Source: Zoogloea sp041917255
Lineage (GTDB): Bacteria; Pseudomonadota; Gammaproteobacteria; Burkholderiales; Rhodocyclaceae
Assembly (NCBI GenBank): GCA_041917255.1
Contig: JAYRYA010000011.1
Location: forward strand, 1 to 64,000
DNA length: 64,000 nucleotides
Reading direction: 5' to 3'
Position 1 is the first letter of the stretch; each line of letters begins with the position of its first letter. Positions 51,118 to 59,296 of this stretch are shown piece by piece. The position numbers and the translations under genes are program-made. The notes beneath the pieces were generated by a model. That model was not told the DNA's origin. It was given only the letters and a program-made list of their open reading frames with translations, and made no database searches.

Positions 51118-52059
51118 ATGGCAACTCTTCTCTGGCTTCAAACCGGCGCCTGCAGCGGCGACACCATGTCGCTGCTGAACGCTGACAGCCCGTCGGTCGA
51201 GCGTCTCGTCAATAGCGGCAGCCTCGACATCCTGTGGCACCCCTCACTCACTGCCAAGCCTGCGGGCGCCCTGGGCGAGCTGATCGCCGCCATTGAGGCC
51301 GGCACCCAGTCCCTCGATATCCTGTGCGTCGAAGGCAGCCTGATCACCGGTCCCTACGGCACCGGCATGTTCGACAGCTACCGGGGCCGCCCAAAGATCG
51401 AGATCGCCAGGGCGCTGGCGCAGCGCGCCCGCCACGTGGTGGCCGTGGGCACCTGCTCCGCGTTCGGCGGCATTCCCGCTGCGCCCCCCAACCCCACCGA
51501 CTGCGTCGGTCTGCAGTTCGACCGCGAGCGTCCGGGGGGCATGCTACCGCCTGAATGGCGTTCCAGTTCGGGCTATCCGGTAATCAATCTGGCCGGTTGC
51601 CCGGTACACCCCAACACCATTACCCGCAGCCTCGCCCAGCTGGCCCAGGACCAACCCCTTGAGCTGGATTTCCTCAACCGCCCCCGCGCCTTTTTCAGCA
51701 GCACCGTGCACCAGGGCTGCACGCGCAACGAGTACCACGAGTACGACATCGAGGAGAAGGACTTCGGCGGCCGCGGCTGCCTGTTCTTCAACCTCGGCTG
51801 CCAGGGCCCCAACACCCTCGCCAACTGCAACGGCGACCTGTGGAACCGGCGCAGCAGCAAGACCCGCGCCGGCGTGCCCTGCTTCGGCTGCACGTCCCCC
51901 GGTTTCCCCCGGGACGGGGATCTGTTCCGCACCGAGAAGATCGGCGCCGTGCCGGTAGCCCTGCCCCTGGGCGTCTCCCGCGCCCACTACATGGCCTACA
52001 AGAATCTCGCCCACGCCGCGACACCGCTGCGCATCAAGAACCGGGATATGGATGTCTGA
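51118..52059 (+). CDS. hupS: [NiFe] hydrogenase small subunit, group-2-like
   Basis: This 313-residue small subunit has no Tat signal peptide, so it is cytoplasmic. Its opening WLQTGACSGDTMSLLNA, and VGTCSAFGGIPAAPPNP, GCPVHPNTITR, HQGCTRN, GCLFFNLGCQGP and CFGCTSPGFP, supply the cysteines and His for three iron-sulphur clusters. The pattern resembles cyanobacterial HupS (group 2a) more than membrane-bound group 1 enzymes. It starts a four-gene chain of overlapping frames (8 bases with the large subunit). The 173-base upstream gap shows no convincing sigma-54 site. Confidence 0.92.
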   Translation: MATLLWLQTGACSGDTMSLLNADSPSVERLVNSGSLDILWHPSLTAKPAGALGELIAAIEAGTQSLDILCVEGSLITGPYGTGMFDSYRGRPKIEIARALAQRARHVVAVGTCSAFGGIPAAPPNPTDCVGLQFDRERPGGMLPPEWRSSSGYPVINLAGCPVHPNTITRSLAQLAQDQPLELDFLNRPRAFFSSTVHQGCTRNEYHEYDIEEKDFGGRGCLFFNLGCQGPNTLANCNGDLWNRRSSKTRAGVPCFGCTSPGFPRDGDLFRTEKIGAVPVALPLGVSRAHYMAYKNLAHAATPLRIKNRDMDV

Positions 52060-53602
52060 GCCCGCCATGACCCGCACCACGCTCAACGTCGATCTAAACC
52101 GCGTCGAAGGCGACCTGGAATTCCAGGTGGACCTGGACGGCAACCGCATCGTGGACGCCCGCTGCGTCGGCACCCTGTTCCGTGGCTTCGAGCAGCTCCT
52201 GATCGGCCGCGCGCCCAAGGACGGCCTCGTCATCACCCCACGGGTGTGCGGCATCTGCGGCACCGCCCACCTCTACACCGCAGCCCTGGCGCTGGAACGC
52301 CTCGCCCAGTTGCCCGTGCCGCCCCAGGCCACGCTGATCCGCAACCTGTGCCTGATGGCCGAGAACGTCCAGAGCGACCTGCGCCAGAGCTTTCTGTTCT
52401 TCACCCCGGATTTCATCCACCCGCGCTACGCCAGCCAGCGCCTCTACCCGGACATCGAAGCCGCCTTCGCGCCCCTCAAGGGCACGTTGGTGCGCTCCAC
52501 CCTGGCGGTGTCCCGCAAGGTGGTCGAGCTGGTGGCGATCTTCGGCGGCCAGTGGCCCCACTCGTCTTACATGCTCCCCGGCGGCGTCACCCGCGGCGCC
52601 AACGCCCGCGACCTCATCGACTGCCAGGACATCGTGGATCAGGCCATAGAGTGGTACGAGCAGGACGCCATCGGCGACAGCCTCGACAACTGGCTGGCTC
52701 TCGACAGCAGCGATGCCTTCTTCAGCTGGCTCGAGCAGGATGCCCACGCCAGCAGCGCCATCGGCCTCCTCACCCGCTTTTCCCGCGCCATCGGCCTGCA
52801 GAGGATCGGCGGCGGCGCCCGCCACTTCCTGTCGGCCGGCGCGTGGCACGACCCGGAGCGCTGGGCCCCGCCCTACACCGACGGCGCCACGCTGATGCCC
52901 GCCGGCATCTACCACGCCGACGGCGCCCGCCTCGACGCCTTCGACCAGACCCGGGTGAACGAGCACGTCCGTCACGCCTGGTATCGCCCCTACCCCGGTG
53001 GCCGCCATCCCTTCTCCGGCGAAACCGTGCCCGACTACCAGCCCGACACGGACCGCTACACCTGGGCCAAGGCCCCCCGCTACGGCGATCTGGTCATCGA
53101 GACCGGCCCACTGGCCGAACTGCTGACCGGCGGCGACACCCTGGTGGCCAGCCTGCTCGCCCTCGAAGGCCCCAACACCTGGCTGCGCCAGTTTGCCCGC
53201 CTGCGCCGCACCGCCCACACCTTGCACTGGATGAAGCACCATCTGGCCGCGCTTTCCGGCCTGATCGGCTCGCCCCACTACCTGCCGCCCCCCGCCGACG
53301 CTTTCCAGAACGGTGAAGGCTACGGCTTCGTTCAGGCCGCCCGCGGCACGCTGGGGCACTGGATCCAGGTGGAGGACGGTCGCATCAGCCGCTACCAGAT
53401 CGTCACCCCCACCGCCTGGAACGCCTCACCCAAAGATAGCGCCGGCCAGCACGGACACTGGGAAGAAAGTGTGATCGGGGTCGAACTCGCCGACCCGGCG
53501 GACCCCATCGAGATCGGACACATCGTCCGCTCCCACGACCCTTGCCTCGTTTGCACCGTGCACTTCGTCGGCAGCGGGGAGCGCCACCGCTATGGCGTCT
53601 GA
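52052..53602 (+). CDS. hupL: [NiFe] hydrogenase large subunit, group-2-like
   Basis: This 516-residue subunit holds the Ni-Fe active site. The proximal motif is RVCGICGTAHLYTA (four-Cys set, first pair) and the distal motif is DPCLVCTVH (second pair). After the last His there is a 12-residue extension (FVGSGERHRYGV), which the adjacent protease would remove. Its presence points to a catalytically matured enzyme, since H2-sensing HupUV/HoxBC subunits usually lack an extension. ATGs at 52052 and 52067 are both possible; the first overlaps the small-subunit stop by eight bases. It overlaps the protease gene by 11 bases. Confidence 0.93.
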   Translation: MSEPAMTRTTLNVDLNRVEGDLEFQVDLDGNRIVDARCVGTLFRGFEQLLIGRAPKDGLVITPRVCGICGTAHLYTAALALERLAQLPVPPQATLIRNLCLMAENVQSDLRQSFLFFTPDFIHPRYASQRLYPDIEAAFAPLKGTLVRSTLAVSRKVVELVAIFGGQWPHSSYMLPGGVTRGANARDLIDCQDIVDQAIEWYEQDAIGDSLDNWLALDSSDAFFSWLEQDAHASSAIGLLTRFSRAIGLQRIGGGARHFLSAGAWHDPERWAPPYTDGATLMPAGIYHADGARLDAFDQTRVNEHVRHAWYRPYPGGRHPFSGETVPDYQPDTDRYTWAKAPRYGDLVIETGPLAELLTGGDTLVASLLALEGPNTWLRQFARLRRTAHTLHWMKHHLAALSGLIGSPHYLPPPADAFQNGEGYGFVQAARGTLGHWIQVEDGRISRYQIVTPTAWNASPKDSAGQHGHWEESVIGVELADPADPIEIGHIVRSHDPCLVCTVHFVGSGERHRYGV

Positions 53603-54092
53603 CCTCACCCGAGAGGGACTGGGCACTACGCCCCGCTCCCTCCACATCATCTGCTTCGGCAACGAGCTGCACGGCGACGACGGCTTTGGCCCCGCCGTGC
53701 ACGCCCGCCTCGCCGCCGGACCACTGCCCGCCGGGGTGCGGCTGATGCGCGCCGATCTGGCCGGGCTCGCCGCCATCGGCTGCTTTGAAGGCTGCGACGA
53801 AGCCATCCTCGTCGATGCCGTCGCCGGCTTCGGCCCGCCGGGCTCGCTGCACGAACTCGACGCCAGGGACTTCGCCGACGCCGCCGCGCGCGACGAAGCC
53901 CCCGCCGGTTTCCACGGCGCCGGGGTCGGCGGGCTGCTGCGCCTGCTCCCCGCCGCCCTGCCCCGCCTGCCGGCGATCCGCCTGGTGGGCGCCGAGGCCG
54001 GCCATCTCTCGGCCTTCTCGCCAGGCCTGTCGCCGGCGGTTGCCAGCGCTGTGGACACCGCCGCCGCACGCATCCGGGCATTGTGGTCATGA
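53592..54092 (+). CDS. Hydrogenase maturation protease (HyaD/HupD/HupW family)
   Basis: This 166-residue Ni-dependent endopeptidase trims the large-subunit C-terminus after nickel insertion. The family motif FGNELHGDDGFGPAV (GN-x4-GDDG-x-G) carries the conserved Glu/Asp ligands. EAILVDAVAGFGPPGSLHEL holds the second Asp, and GVGGLLRLLPAALPRLP supplies the hydrophobic helix. It is coupled to the large subunit (11-base overlap) and to the kinase (4-base overlap, ATGA). Confidence 0.9.
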   Translation: MASDLTREGLGTTPRSLHIICFGNELHGDDGFGPAVHARLAAGPLPAGVRLMRADLAGLAAIGCFEGCDEAILVDAVAGFGPPGSLHELDARDFADAAARDEAPAGFHGAGVGGLLRLLPAALPRLPAIRLVGAEAGHLSAFSPGLSPAVASAVDTAAARIRALWS

Positions 54093-56164
54093 GCAGCCGG
54101 GACGCCATTCCGATCCGTAACCTGCGCCAGGTCGTCGGCCGGCCGGATCACCTGTGCGGGGTCGTCACCCTGCCCGGACACACCGCGCCGCTGCACATCC
54201 TGGTCGTCCAGCGCAACGACAACTGGGTGGCGCTGCCCGCCGCCTGCCCCCATGAGGGCCACCGCCTCGACCACAGCCCCGAAGACGCCGACGGCCGGCT
54301 GGTGTGCCCAGCCCACGGCCTGCAGGTCGATACCGTCGACGAGAACGCCACCCTCCAGGTGCGCCAGCTCGGCGACGAGTTCTGCGTGGTGATGGCCGAC
54401 CCCGGCGCCGAGGCAGTGCCCAGCAAGGTCGAGGTGGCCCGCCTGCGCATCGAGCTCGAAGCTCTCCGCCAGGCCAACGCCACCCTTGAACAACAGATCA
54501 CCGCCGTCACCGGGATGATGGACGCCATGGTGGACGAGGTCAGCGCCAAGTCCCGCCTGCTCGAACAGCAGACCGCCGAACAGGTGCGCCTGGGCAGCTT
54601 CATCACCAACGTGATGGACACCATGGACAGTCTGCTGCTGGTGATCGACCGCTTCGGGCTCATCAGCCGGACCAACGCCGCCGTGCGCCGCAATCTGGGC
54701 CTGGACCCAGCCAAGCTCATCGGCGCCTCACCCGACACCCTGCTCGCCCGGGAGACCCTGACCGAACTGAGCGCCGCCTCGCCCAGCTTTGCGCCGGGCT
54801 CGGTGCTGTTCCGCACCATCCTGCAGAAGGGCAGCGTCGAGATGGAAACCTGCCTCGAGAGCCGGCTGCCGGGCAATGTCACGCGACACTTCATTCTCCG
54901 CGCCGCGCTCCTCCACGACCGCAGCGGCAAGCTCGAAGGCGTGGTCATCGTCGGCTCCGACATCACCACCCTGCGCCTGCGTGAGCAAGCCCTGAAGGAT
55001 AGCGAGCAGCGCTTCCGCGACTACTCCGAAGTCTCCTCCGACTGGTACTGGGAAACCGACGCCGACATGCGTTTCACCGGCTACATCGGCCGTGGCCCGG
55101 AGGGGCTCACCATGATCGATCTGGTGCGCGGGCGCCGCCGCGAGGAGTTCGCCGCGCCGGAGGATCTGGCCAACACCGAAAAGTGGGCCAGCTACCACGC
55201 GGCGATCGCTGCCCGTCAGGAGTTCCGGGATTTCGAATACTGCGTCCACCACCCGGTGAAGCTCGTCACCTGGCTCAGCCTGTCCGGCCTGCCGGTGTTC
55301 TCGGCGGACGGCGAGTTCATCGGCTACCGGGGCACCTCCAAGGACATCTCGTCGCGCAAGGCCATCGAGGCCGAGCTGTTACGCCACCGGGATCACCTGT
55401 CCGAGCTGGTCGCCGCGCAAACCGCCGATCTCCTCTCCGCCAAGGAGGCCGCCGAGCGGGCAAACCAGCTGAAAAGCGAATTCCTGGCCAACATGTCCCA
55501 CGAGTTCCGCACCCCGCTGCACGGCATCATGTCGTATGCGCGGCTGGGCGAATCCCGCACCGGCCACACACCGGAAGACAAGATCGTCAGTTACTTCCAG
55601 CGCATCCACCAGAGCGGCTCGCGCCTCGCCGATCTGGTGAACGATCTGCTCGATCTGGCCAAGCTCGAAGCCCGACGGATCAACTTCGCCCTCCATCCGG
55701 GCGATATCTCGGTGGTTGTCGACCGGGTTCATTCCGACCTGGCGGCCCTCTTCAAGCAGCACGGTCTCAGCCTCGCCGTCGATCGCCGGACCCGTAACAC
55801 CGTCGCCCGCATCGATCCGCAGCAGCTTCACCACGCGGTGCAGAACCTGCTCTCCAACGCCATCAAGTTCTCGCCCCAAGGCGGCACCATCACCGTCACC
55901 TACCGCGACTGCATGCTCGGCAAGCGGGAGGCCGTCGCGTTCAGCGTGCACGACCAGGGCGTCGGCATTCCGCCGGGCGAAGAACAGCAGATCTTCGAGA
56001 AGTTCGTGCAGAGCAGCGCCACCAAAACCGGCGCCGGTGGCACCGGGCTGGGCCTGGCGATCACCAGCGAGATCGTCCGCGGCCACGAAGGCGGCATCAG
56101 CGCCCGCAATCACCCGGACGGTGGCGCGGTGTTCGAGATCCGCATCCCGCGCACCGCTGCGTAA
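54089..56164 (+). CDS. Rieske-PAS-PAS sensor histidine kinase coupled to the hydrogenase
   Basis: This 691-residue kinase is soluble, with no membrane segment. Residues about 8-105 form a Rieske [2Fe-2S] domain with ligands C53, H55 (CPHEGH) and C73, H76 (CPAHG), i.e. CxH-x17-CxxH. A coiled coil follows (about 112-160), then two PAS domains (about 165-290 and 300-425, the second with SSDWYWETDADMRF and a PAC-like GYRGTSKDIS). The HisKA helix carries His471 (MSHEFRTPLHG), and the HATPase has NLLSNAIKFS, DQGVGIPPGEE and GTGLGLAI. No receiver domain is present, and no dedicated regulator follows. Its four-base overlap with the protease gene ties it to hydrogenase expression. Known HoxJ-type kinases lack a Rieske domain; the electron-sensing role is inference. 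Confidence 0.92.
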   Translation: MSSRDAIPIRNLRQVVGRPDHLCGVVTLPGHTAPLHILVVQRNDNWVALPAACPHEGHRLDHSPEDADGRLVCPAHGLQVDTVDENATLQVRQLGDEFCVVMADPGAEAVPSKVEVARLRIELEALRQANATLEQQITAVTGMMDAMVDEVSAKSRLLEQQTAEQVRLGSFITNVMDTMDSLLLVIDRFGLISRTNAAVRRNLGLDPAKLIGASPDTLLARETLTELSAASPSFAPGSVLFRTILQKGSVEMETCLESRLPGNVTRHFILRAALLHDRSGKLEGVVIVGSDITTLRLREQALKDSEQRFRDYSEVSSDWYWETDADMRFTGYIGRGPEGLTMIDLVRGRRREEFAAPEDLANTEKWASYHAAIAARQEFRDFEYCVHHPVKLVTWLSLSGLPVFSADGEFIGYRGTSKDISSRKAIEAELLRHRDHLSELVAAQTADLLSAKEAAERANQLKSEFLANMSHEFRTPLHGIMSYARLGESRTGHTPEDKIVSYFQRIHQSGSRLADLVNDLLDLAKLEARRINFALHPGDISVVVDRVHSDLAALFKQHGLSLAVDRRTRNTVARIDPQQLHHAVQNLLSNAIKFSPQGGTITVTYRDCMLGKREAVAFSVHDQGVGIPPGEEQQIFEKFVQSSATKTGAGGTGLGLAITSEIVRGHEGGISARNHPDGGAVFEIRIPRTAA

Positions 56165-56172
56165 GCCGGGCG

Positions 56173-56496
56173 CTACTCCGGCACGTACACCAAGCCGCCA
56201 TCGGGCATCCGGTAGGCGCTGCCGGCGCGCACGCCGCCCGCCGCCGACTGGCTCGCCCCGTCGCCGCGGAAGTGTTCGATCTTGCGGCCCTCCTTCACCA
56301 CCACCTCCATGCCCGGCGTGCCCGGGTTGCGGATCACCGTCACCCGCTCGTCGGTGAAAGGGTTGAGCGGATTCTTCGCCACTGCCAGCAAGAGTGCAGC
56401 CACCAGCACCAGGAACACGTCGATCAGATTGACCACCGACAGCAGCGGATCGTCCCCGTCGGCCTCTTCCGTCAGCCTTCGCCGCAGGGCGCTCAT
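56173..56496 (-). CDS. DUF2149 protein, ExbD-like
   Basis: This 107-residue protein has a short cytoplasmic start (MSALRRRLTEEADGDDPLLS) and one membrane helix of ExbD/TolR style (VVNLIDVFLVLVAALLLAVA) with an Asp at the helix start. A periplasmic tail follows (VKEGRKIEHFRGDGASQS..YRMPDGGLVYVPE). DUF2149 is a poorly studied family. Coupling to the ExbB-like gene (ATGA overlap) supports an ExbBD-like unit. Its end converges on the kinase gene with an 8-base gap. Confidence 0.82.
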   Translation of the reverse strand: MSALRRRLTEEADGDDPLLSVVNLIDVFLVLVAALLLAVAKNPLNPFTDERVTVIRNPGTPGMEVVVKEGRKIEHFRGDGASQSAAGGVRAGSAYRMPDGGLVYVPE

Positions 56497-57011
56497 CGCG
56501 CCACCTCGGCAGGCAGCCCCGACGGGCGGACGGCCCCGTCGCCTTTCTCGATGGCCAGCAGATCGTCGGCATACCAACGCCGACGCACATGCCCGACCCA
56601 GTAGGTGAGTGCCGCGGCGATCAGCGCCAGGATCACCGCCGAGAAGGCCACCGTCAGGCTGCGCGACACGTCACCCAGATTGCCATCGCCCAGCGCCTTG
56701 AGGGCCGGGCCCATGGGGATCATCGTCGCCACCAGACCCAGCATCGGCGCCACGCGGGTGGCGATGCGCACCAGCTCCAGCCGCGCCACGGCGATGGATT
56801 CCAGCTCGGCCGGCTGCAGGCGCGGGTCGGCCTGGCGGGCCAGGGCCAGCTCGAAGCCCGCCGCCACACCCGCCCGGCGCTGGGCCATCTGCCACAAAAA
56901 CGCCCCCAGCGCGTAGAAGGCATACAGGAAGAGTAGCCCGATGGCGGCGAGCACCGGGATCAGGAACAACTGGCTGGCCTCGTACATCAGGCCGTCGATG
57001 GATGAGTTCAT
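56493..57011 (-). CDS. MotA/TolQ/ExbB-family proton channel-like protein
   Basis: This 172-residue protein has three membrane segments. The first is FLIPVLAAIGLLFLYAFYAL; the other two form the family core, VARLELVRIATRVAPMLGLV followed by ATMIPMGPALKAL, and LTVAFSAVILALIAAALTYW. The VAPMLGLVATMIPMGPAL segment is the ExbB/TolQ signature. Such proteins use ion flow to drive a partner. It overlaps the DUF2149 gene by four bases and follows the Sel1-repeat gene by three. It has no TonB or TonB-dependent receptor nearby. Confidence 0.9.
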   Translation of the reverse strand: MNSSIDGLMYEASQLFLIPVLAAIGLLFLYAFYALGAFLWQMAQRRAGVAAGFELALARQADPRLQPAELESIAVARLELVRIATRVAPMLGLVATMIPMGPALKALGDGNLGDVSRSLTVAFSAVILALIAAALTYWVGHVRRRWYADDLLAIEKGDGAVRPSGLPAEVAR

Positions 57012-57014
57012 GGT

Positions 57015-57950
57015 TCAGGCTCCGGAGAAGACAGGGAGAGCGGAAGAGGCCCCGCGCCGCCCGCGGCGGGCCTGGCCGAGGGCGCCGGCGGCAAAGGCGG
57101 CGAGGAGCAGCGCGAGCAGGCCGGTGGTCGAGCTCGAGGCCGGCGCTGCGACAGGGGGTACCACCGGATCGAGGCGCAAGCCCGGACGGGCGGGGGGTGG
57201 CGCGGCGTCCGCCGCTGGCGGAAGGTCGGCCTTCGGCGCCACCGACGGCGCGGCGGCACGCGACACGGGTGCCTGGCTCAGCCGGCGGGCCGCCGGTGGG
57301 GCGGCGCCGATGCGCTCCATCGGACGGGCCGGCACGTCCTGCAGCTCGCCCGGCGGCGGAGTGACCTGCACTGGCGGCGGCACGCCCACGCCGCGGGTCG
57401 AGCCATCCCGGTCGCCCACGTGGTAGCCGGTGCGCAGGAACTCAATGGCGTCCGGGTTGCCGTCGGCCGCTGCGGCCTCGAACCAGCGGCGGGCCGCGGC
57501 TTCGTCCCTGGGCACGCCCTTGCCCTCGTGGAGCGCGCTGGCGTAGTGGAGCTTGCCGAGCACCGCGTAGGGCGAATCGCCGGCTTCAGCGGCGCGGCGC
57601 ATCAGCTCGGCGGCGGCGGGCAGGTCACGTTCGACGCCGGCCCCGTCCTGGAGCATCAGCGCCTTCCAGATCATCGCGCCGATGTAGCCGGCGGCGATGC
57701 AGCGGTCGAAGATCTTCATCGCCGTCGCGTGGTCGCCGCACTTCTCGAACAGATAGCCCTTGCTGCACACCATCAGGCTGGCCGGTTGGTCGGCAAGAAA
57801 TTCGAGGGTCTGGTCGCCCACCACATGGGCCATGTCGGTGGGCTCGCCGGTCTGGGGCACCGGGCCGCCACAGAAAAGGTTGCCTGCCGCAGCCGCCGGG
57901 CCGGCAGCAGCCAGCAGGGCGACCAGGGCTGCCGTCTTCAGGTCAGGCAT
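57015..57950 (-). CDS. Secreted Sel1-repeat protein with Pro-rich linker and C-terminal membrane anchor
   Basis: This 311-residue protein has a signal peptide (MPDLKTAALVALLAAAGPAA) and helical Sel1-like repeats (KIFDRCIAAGYIGAMIWKAL, VERDLPAAAELMRRAAEAGD, VPRDEAAARRWFEAAAADGN). A Pro/Ala-rich stretch of about 110 residues follows, then a C-terminal hydrophobic helix (TTGLLALLLAAFAAGALG, about 275-292) and a basic tail. Three Cys lie in the N-terminal region. The layout is that of a periplasmic domain tethered at its C-terminus, which mirrors TonB in the opposite direction. It heads the ExbB-DUF2149 operon. The function is unknown. Confidence 0.8.
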   Translation of the reverse strand: MPDLKTAALVALLAAAGPAAAAGNLFCGGPVPQTGEPTDMAHVVGDQTLEFLADQPASLMVCSKGYLFEKCGDHATAMKIFDRCIAAGYIGAMIWKALMLQDGAGVERDLPAAAELMRRAAEAGDSPYAVLGKLHYASALHEGKGVPRDEAAARRWFEAAAADGNPDAIEFLRTGYHVGDRDGSTRGVGVPPPVQVTPPPGELQDVPARPMERIGAAPPAARRLSQAPVSRAAAPSVAPKADLPPAADAAPPPARPGLRLDPVVPPVAAPASSSTTGLLALLLAAFAAGALGQARRGRRGASSALPVFSGA

Positions 57951-58054
57951 GGAGGATTCCGTCGGTTGCGGACGGCGCCACACCCGGCGCCCGTCTCCCG
58001 AACCACTTTATGGCCGGCGCGACGGACGGTCAGCGGCATCCTGCCCCGGATTGG

Positions 58055-58108
58055 CCGGGCAATTTGCCCGGTTTCGATTGCAAGGCGGGAGCGGGCGGAA
58101 TGCCCGGT
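58055..58108. promoter_or_regulatory. Palindromic operator pair in the Sel1/cupin divergent spacer
   Basis: The palindrome CCGGGCAA-T-TTGCCCGG (58055-58071) has perfect 8-base arms. A weaker dyad, CGGGCGGAATGCCCGG (58092-58107), lies 37 bases further on. Both sit in the 251-base gap between the divergent starts of the Sel1-repeat gene (57950) and the cupin gene (58202). Nearly the same palindrome occurs at 60766-60780. Confidence 0.6.
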
Positions 58109-58201
58109 GCCACGCAGGCAGATTGACCTCAGCGCCACCGCCCCGGGTAGGGTTTACTGGCAGCAGCCAACTGGCTTGCCCTTCATTCCAAGGAGAACCC
58201 C

Positions 58202-58654
58202 ATGTCCCGCCCCTTCGAAGTCGACGCCATCCACTGGCAACCCTTCGGTGACTTTCCCCACTTCGCGTATTCGATCCTGCAGGTGGACGCGATCCGCCAC
58301 ATCGCCGACGTGCTGTTCCGCTTCGACGCCGGCCGGCAGATCGTCCTGCACCGCCACAAGGCCCTCAACCACACCTTCGTGATCCGCGGCGAGCACCGGC
58401 TCTACGAGATGGACGGCCGCCTGCGCGAGGTGCGCCCCACCGGCAGCTACACCGTCTCGCCGGGCAGCGAGACGCCCCACCGGGAGGGCGGCGGCGCAGA
58501 GGACGCGATCGTGCTGTTCAGCATGCGGCCGCTGCCGGGCGAAATCCTCTACGAGATCCTCGACGACACCGGCCAGACCATCGCCGAGCTGACCCTCGAA
58601 ACCCTGCAGGCCTTGTTCGAGGCCCAGCAGGCCGCGGTGGCCGAAGCCGCCTGA
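58202..58654 (+). CDS. Cupin-like small protein
   Basis: This 150-residue protein appears to be a cupin by its beta-barrel and metal-site pattern: FRFDAGRQIVLHRHKALNHT (G..HxH), then FVIRGEHRLYEMDGRLREV and PTGSYTVSPGSETPHREGGG (a later His). The opening EVDAIHWQPFGDFPHFAYSI is unlike common cupins. The enzyme or sensor role is unknown. GGAG precedes the ATG at 58202. It is convergent with the NarL-type regulator and may be under its control through the operator pair upstream. Confidence 0.7.
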   Translation: MSRPFEVDAIHWQPFGDFPHFAYSILQVDAIRHIADVLFRFDAGRQIVLHRHKALNHTFVIRGEHRLYEMDGRLREVRPTGSYTVSPGSETPHREGGGAEDAIVLFSMRPLPGEILYEILDDTGQTIAELTLETLQALFEAQQAAVAEAA

Positions 58655-58660
58655 GCGGGA

Positions 58661-59296
58661 TCAGATCAGCCCGAGGCGCAGCGCCAGCCGCGTCAGTTCG
58701 ATGTCGCTGCGCACGCCCAGCTTGCTCTTGATCTGGTAGTGGCAGTTCTGCACCGTCTTGGCCGAAATCGACAGGCGCGCGCCGATCTCCTCCGGCCCCA
58801 GCCCGTCGAGCAGCAGGCGCAGGATCTCGAACTCCCGCGGGGCCAGCTCGGCGAGCGGCTCCTTCGGGCGGTCGATGAGGGCCAGGGCCAGCTCCGGCGC
58901 AATGTCCGGGCTGATCACCTGACGGCGCGCCGCCACTTGATACACCGCATTCACCAGCACCTCGGGCGGGCTGCTCTTGGTCACATAACCCAGCGCGCCG
59001 GCCCGCAGCGCCTGGGTGGCGAAGAGCGGCTCCCGGTGCATGGTGAACACCAGGATGCGCGCCCCGGCGTCCCGCTGGAGCAGGCGCCGGATCAGCTCGA
59101 CCCCACCCATGTCCGGCAGGCCCAGGTCGAGCACCACCACGTCGGGCGCGTGGCTGCGGAAGCGATCCATCGTCTCACGGGCGGTGGCCGCCTCGGCCAC
59201 GATGAGCAGATCCGGCCGGGTTTCCAGCAGGCGGCGATAGCCTTCGCGCACCACCGCGTGGTCATCCACCAACAGCAGGCGGGTGTGTTCAGTCAT
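58661..59296 (-). CDS. NarL/UhpA-family response regulator
   Basis: This 211-residue regulator has a receiver domain (LLLVDDHAVVREGYRRLLET, phospho-Asp in VVVLDLGLPDMGG, GALGYVTKSSP) and a LuxR-type helix-turn-helix (LAPREFEILRLLLDGLGPEE, then IGARLSISAKTVQNCHYQIK). The start overlaps the kinase stop by eight bases. NarL-type regulators bind short inverted repeats, and candidate sites lie near 58055 and 60766. Confidence 0.92.
   Translation of the reverse strand: MTEHTRLLLVDDHAVVREGYRRLLETRPDLLIVAEAATARETMDRFRSHAPDVVVLDLGLPDMGGVELIRRLLQRDAGARILVFTMHREPLFATQALRAGALGYVTKSSPPEVLVNAVYQVAARRQVISPDIAPELALALIDRPKEPLAELAPREFEILRLLLDGLGPEEIGARLSISAKTVQNCHYQIKSKLGVRSDIELTRLALRLGLI

Noticed and set aside
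51118..53602. Assigning the hydrogenase to the HupUV/HoxBC regulatory class
   Set aside because: The large subunit has a cleavable tail and an adjacent maturation protease, which that class lacks, and the small-subunit motifs resemble cyanobacterial HupS.
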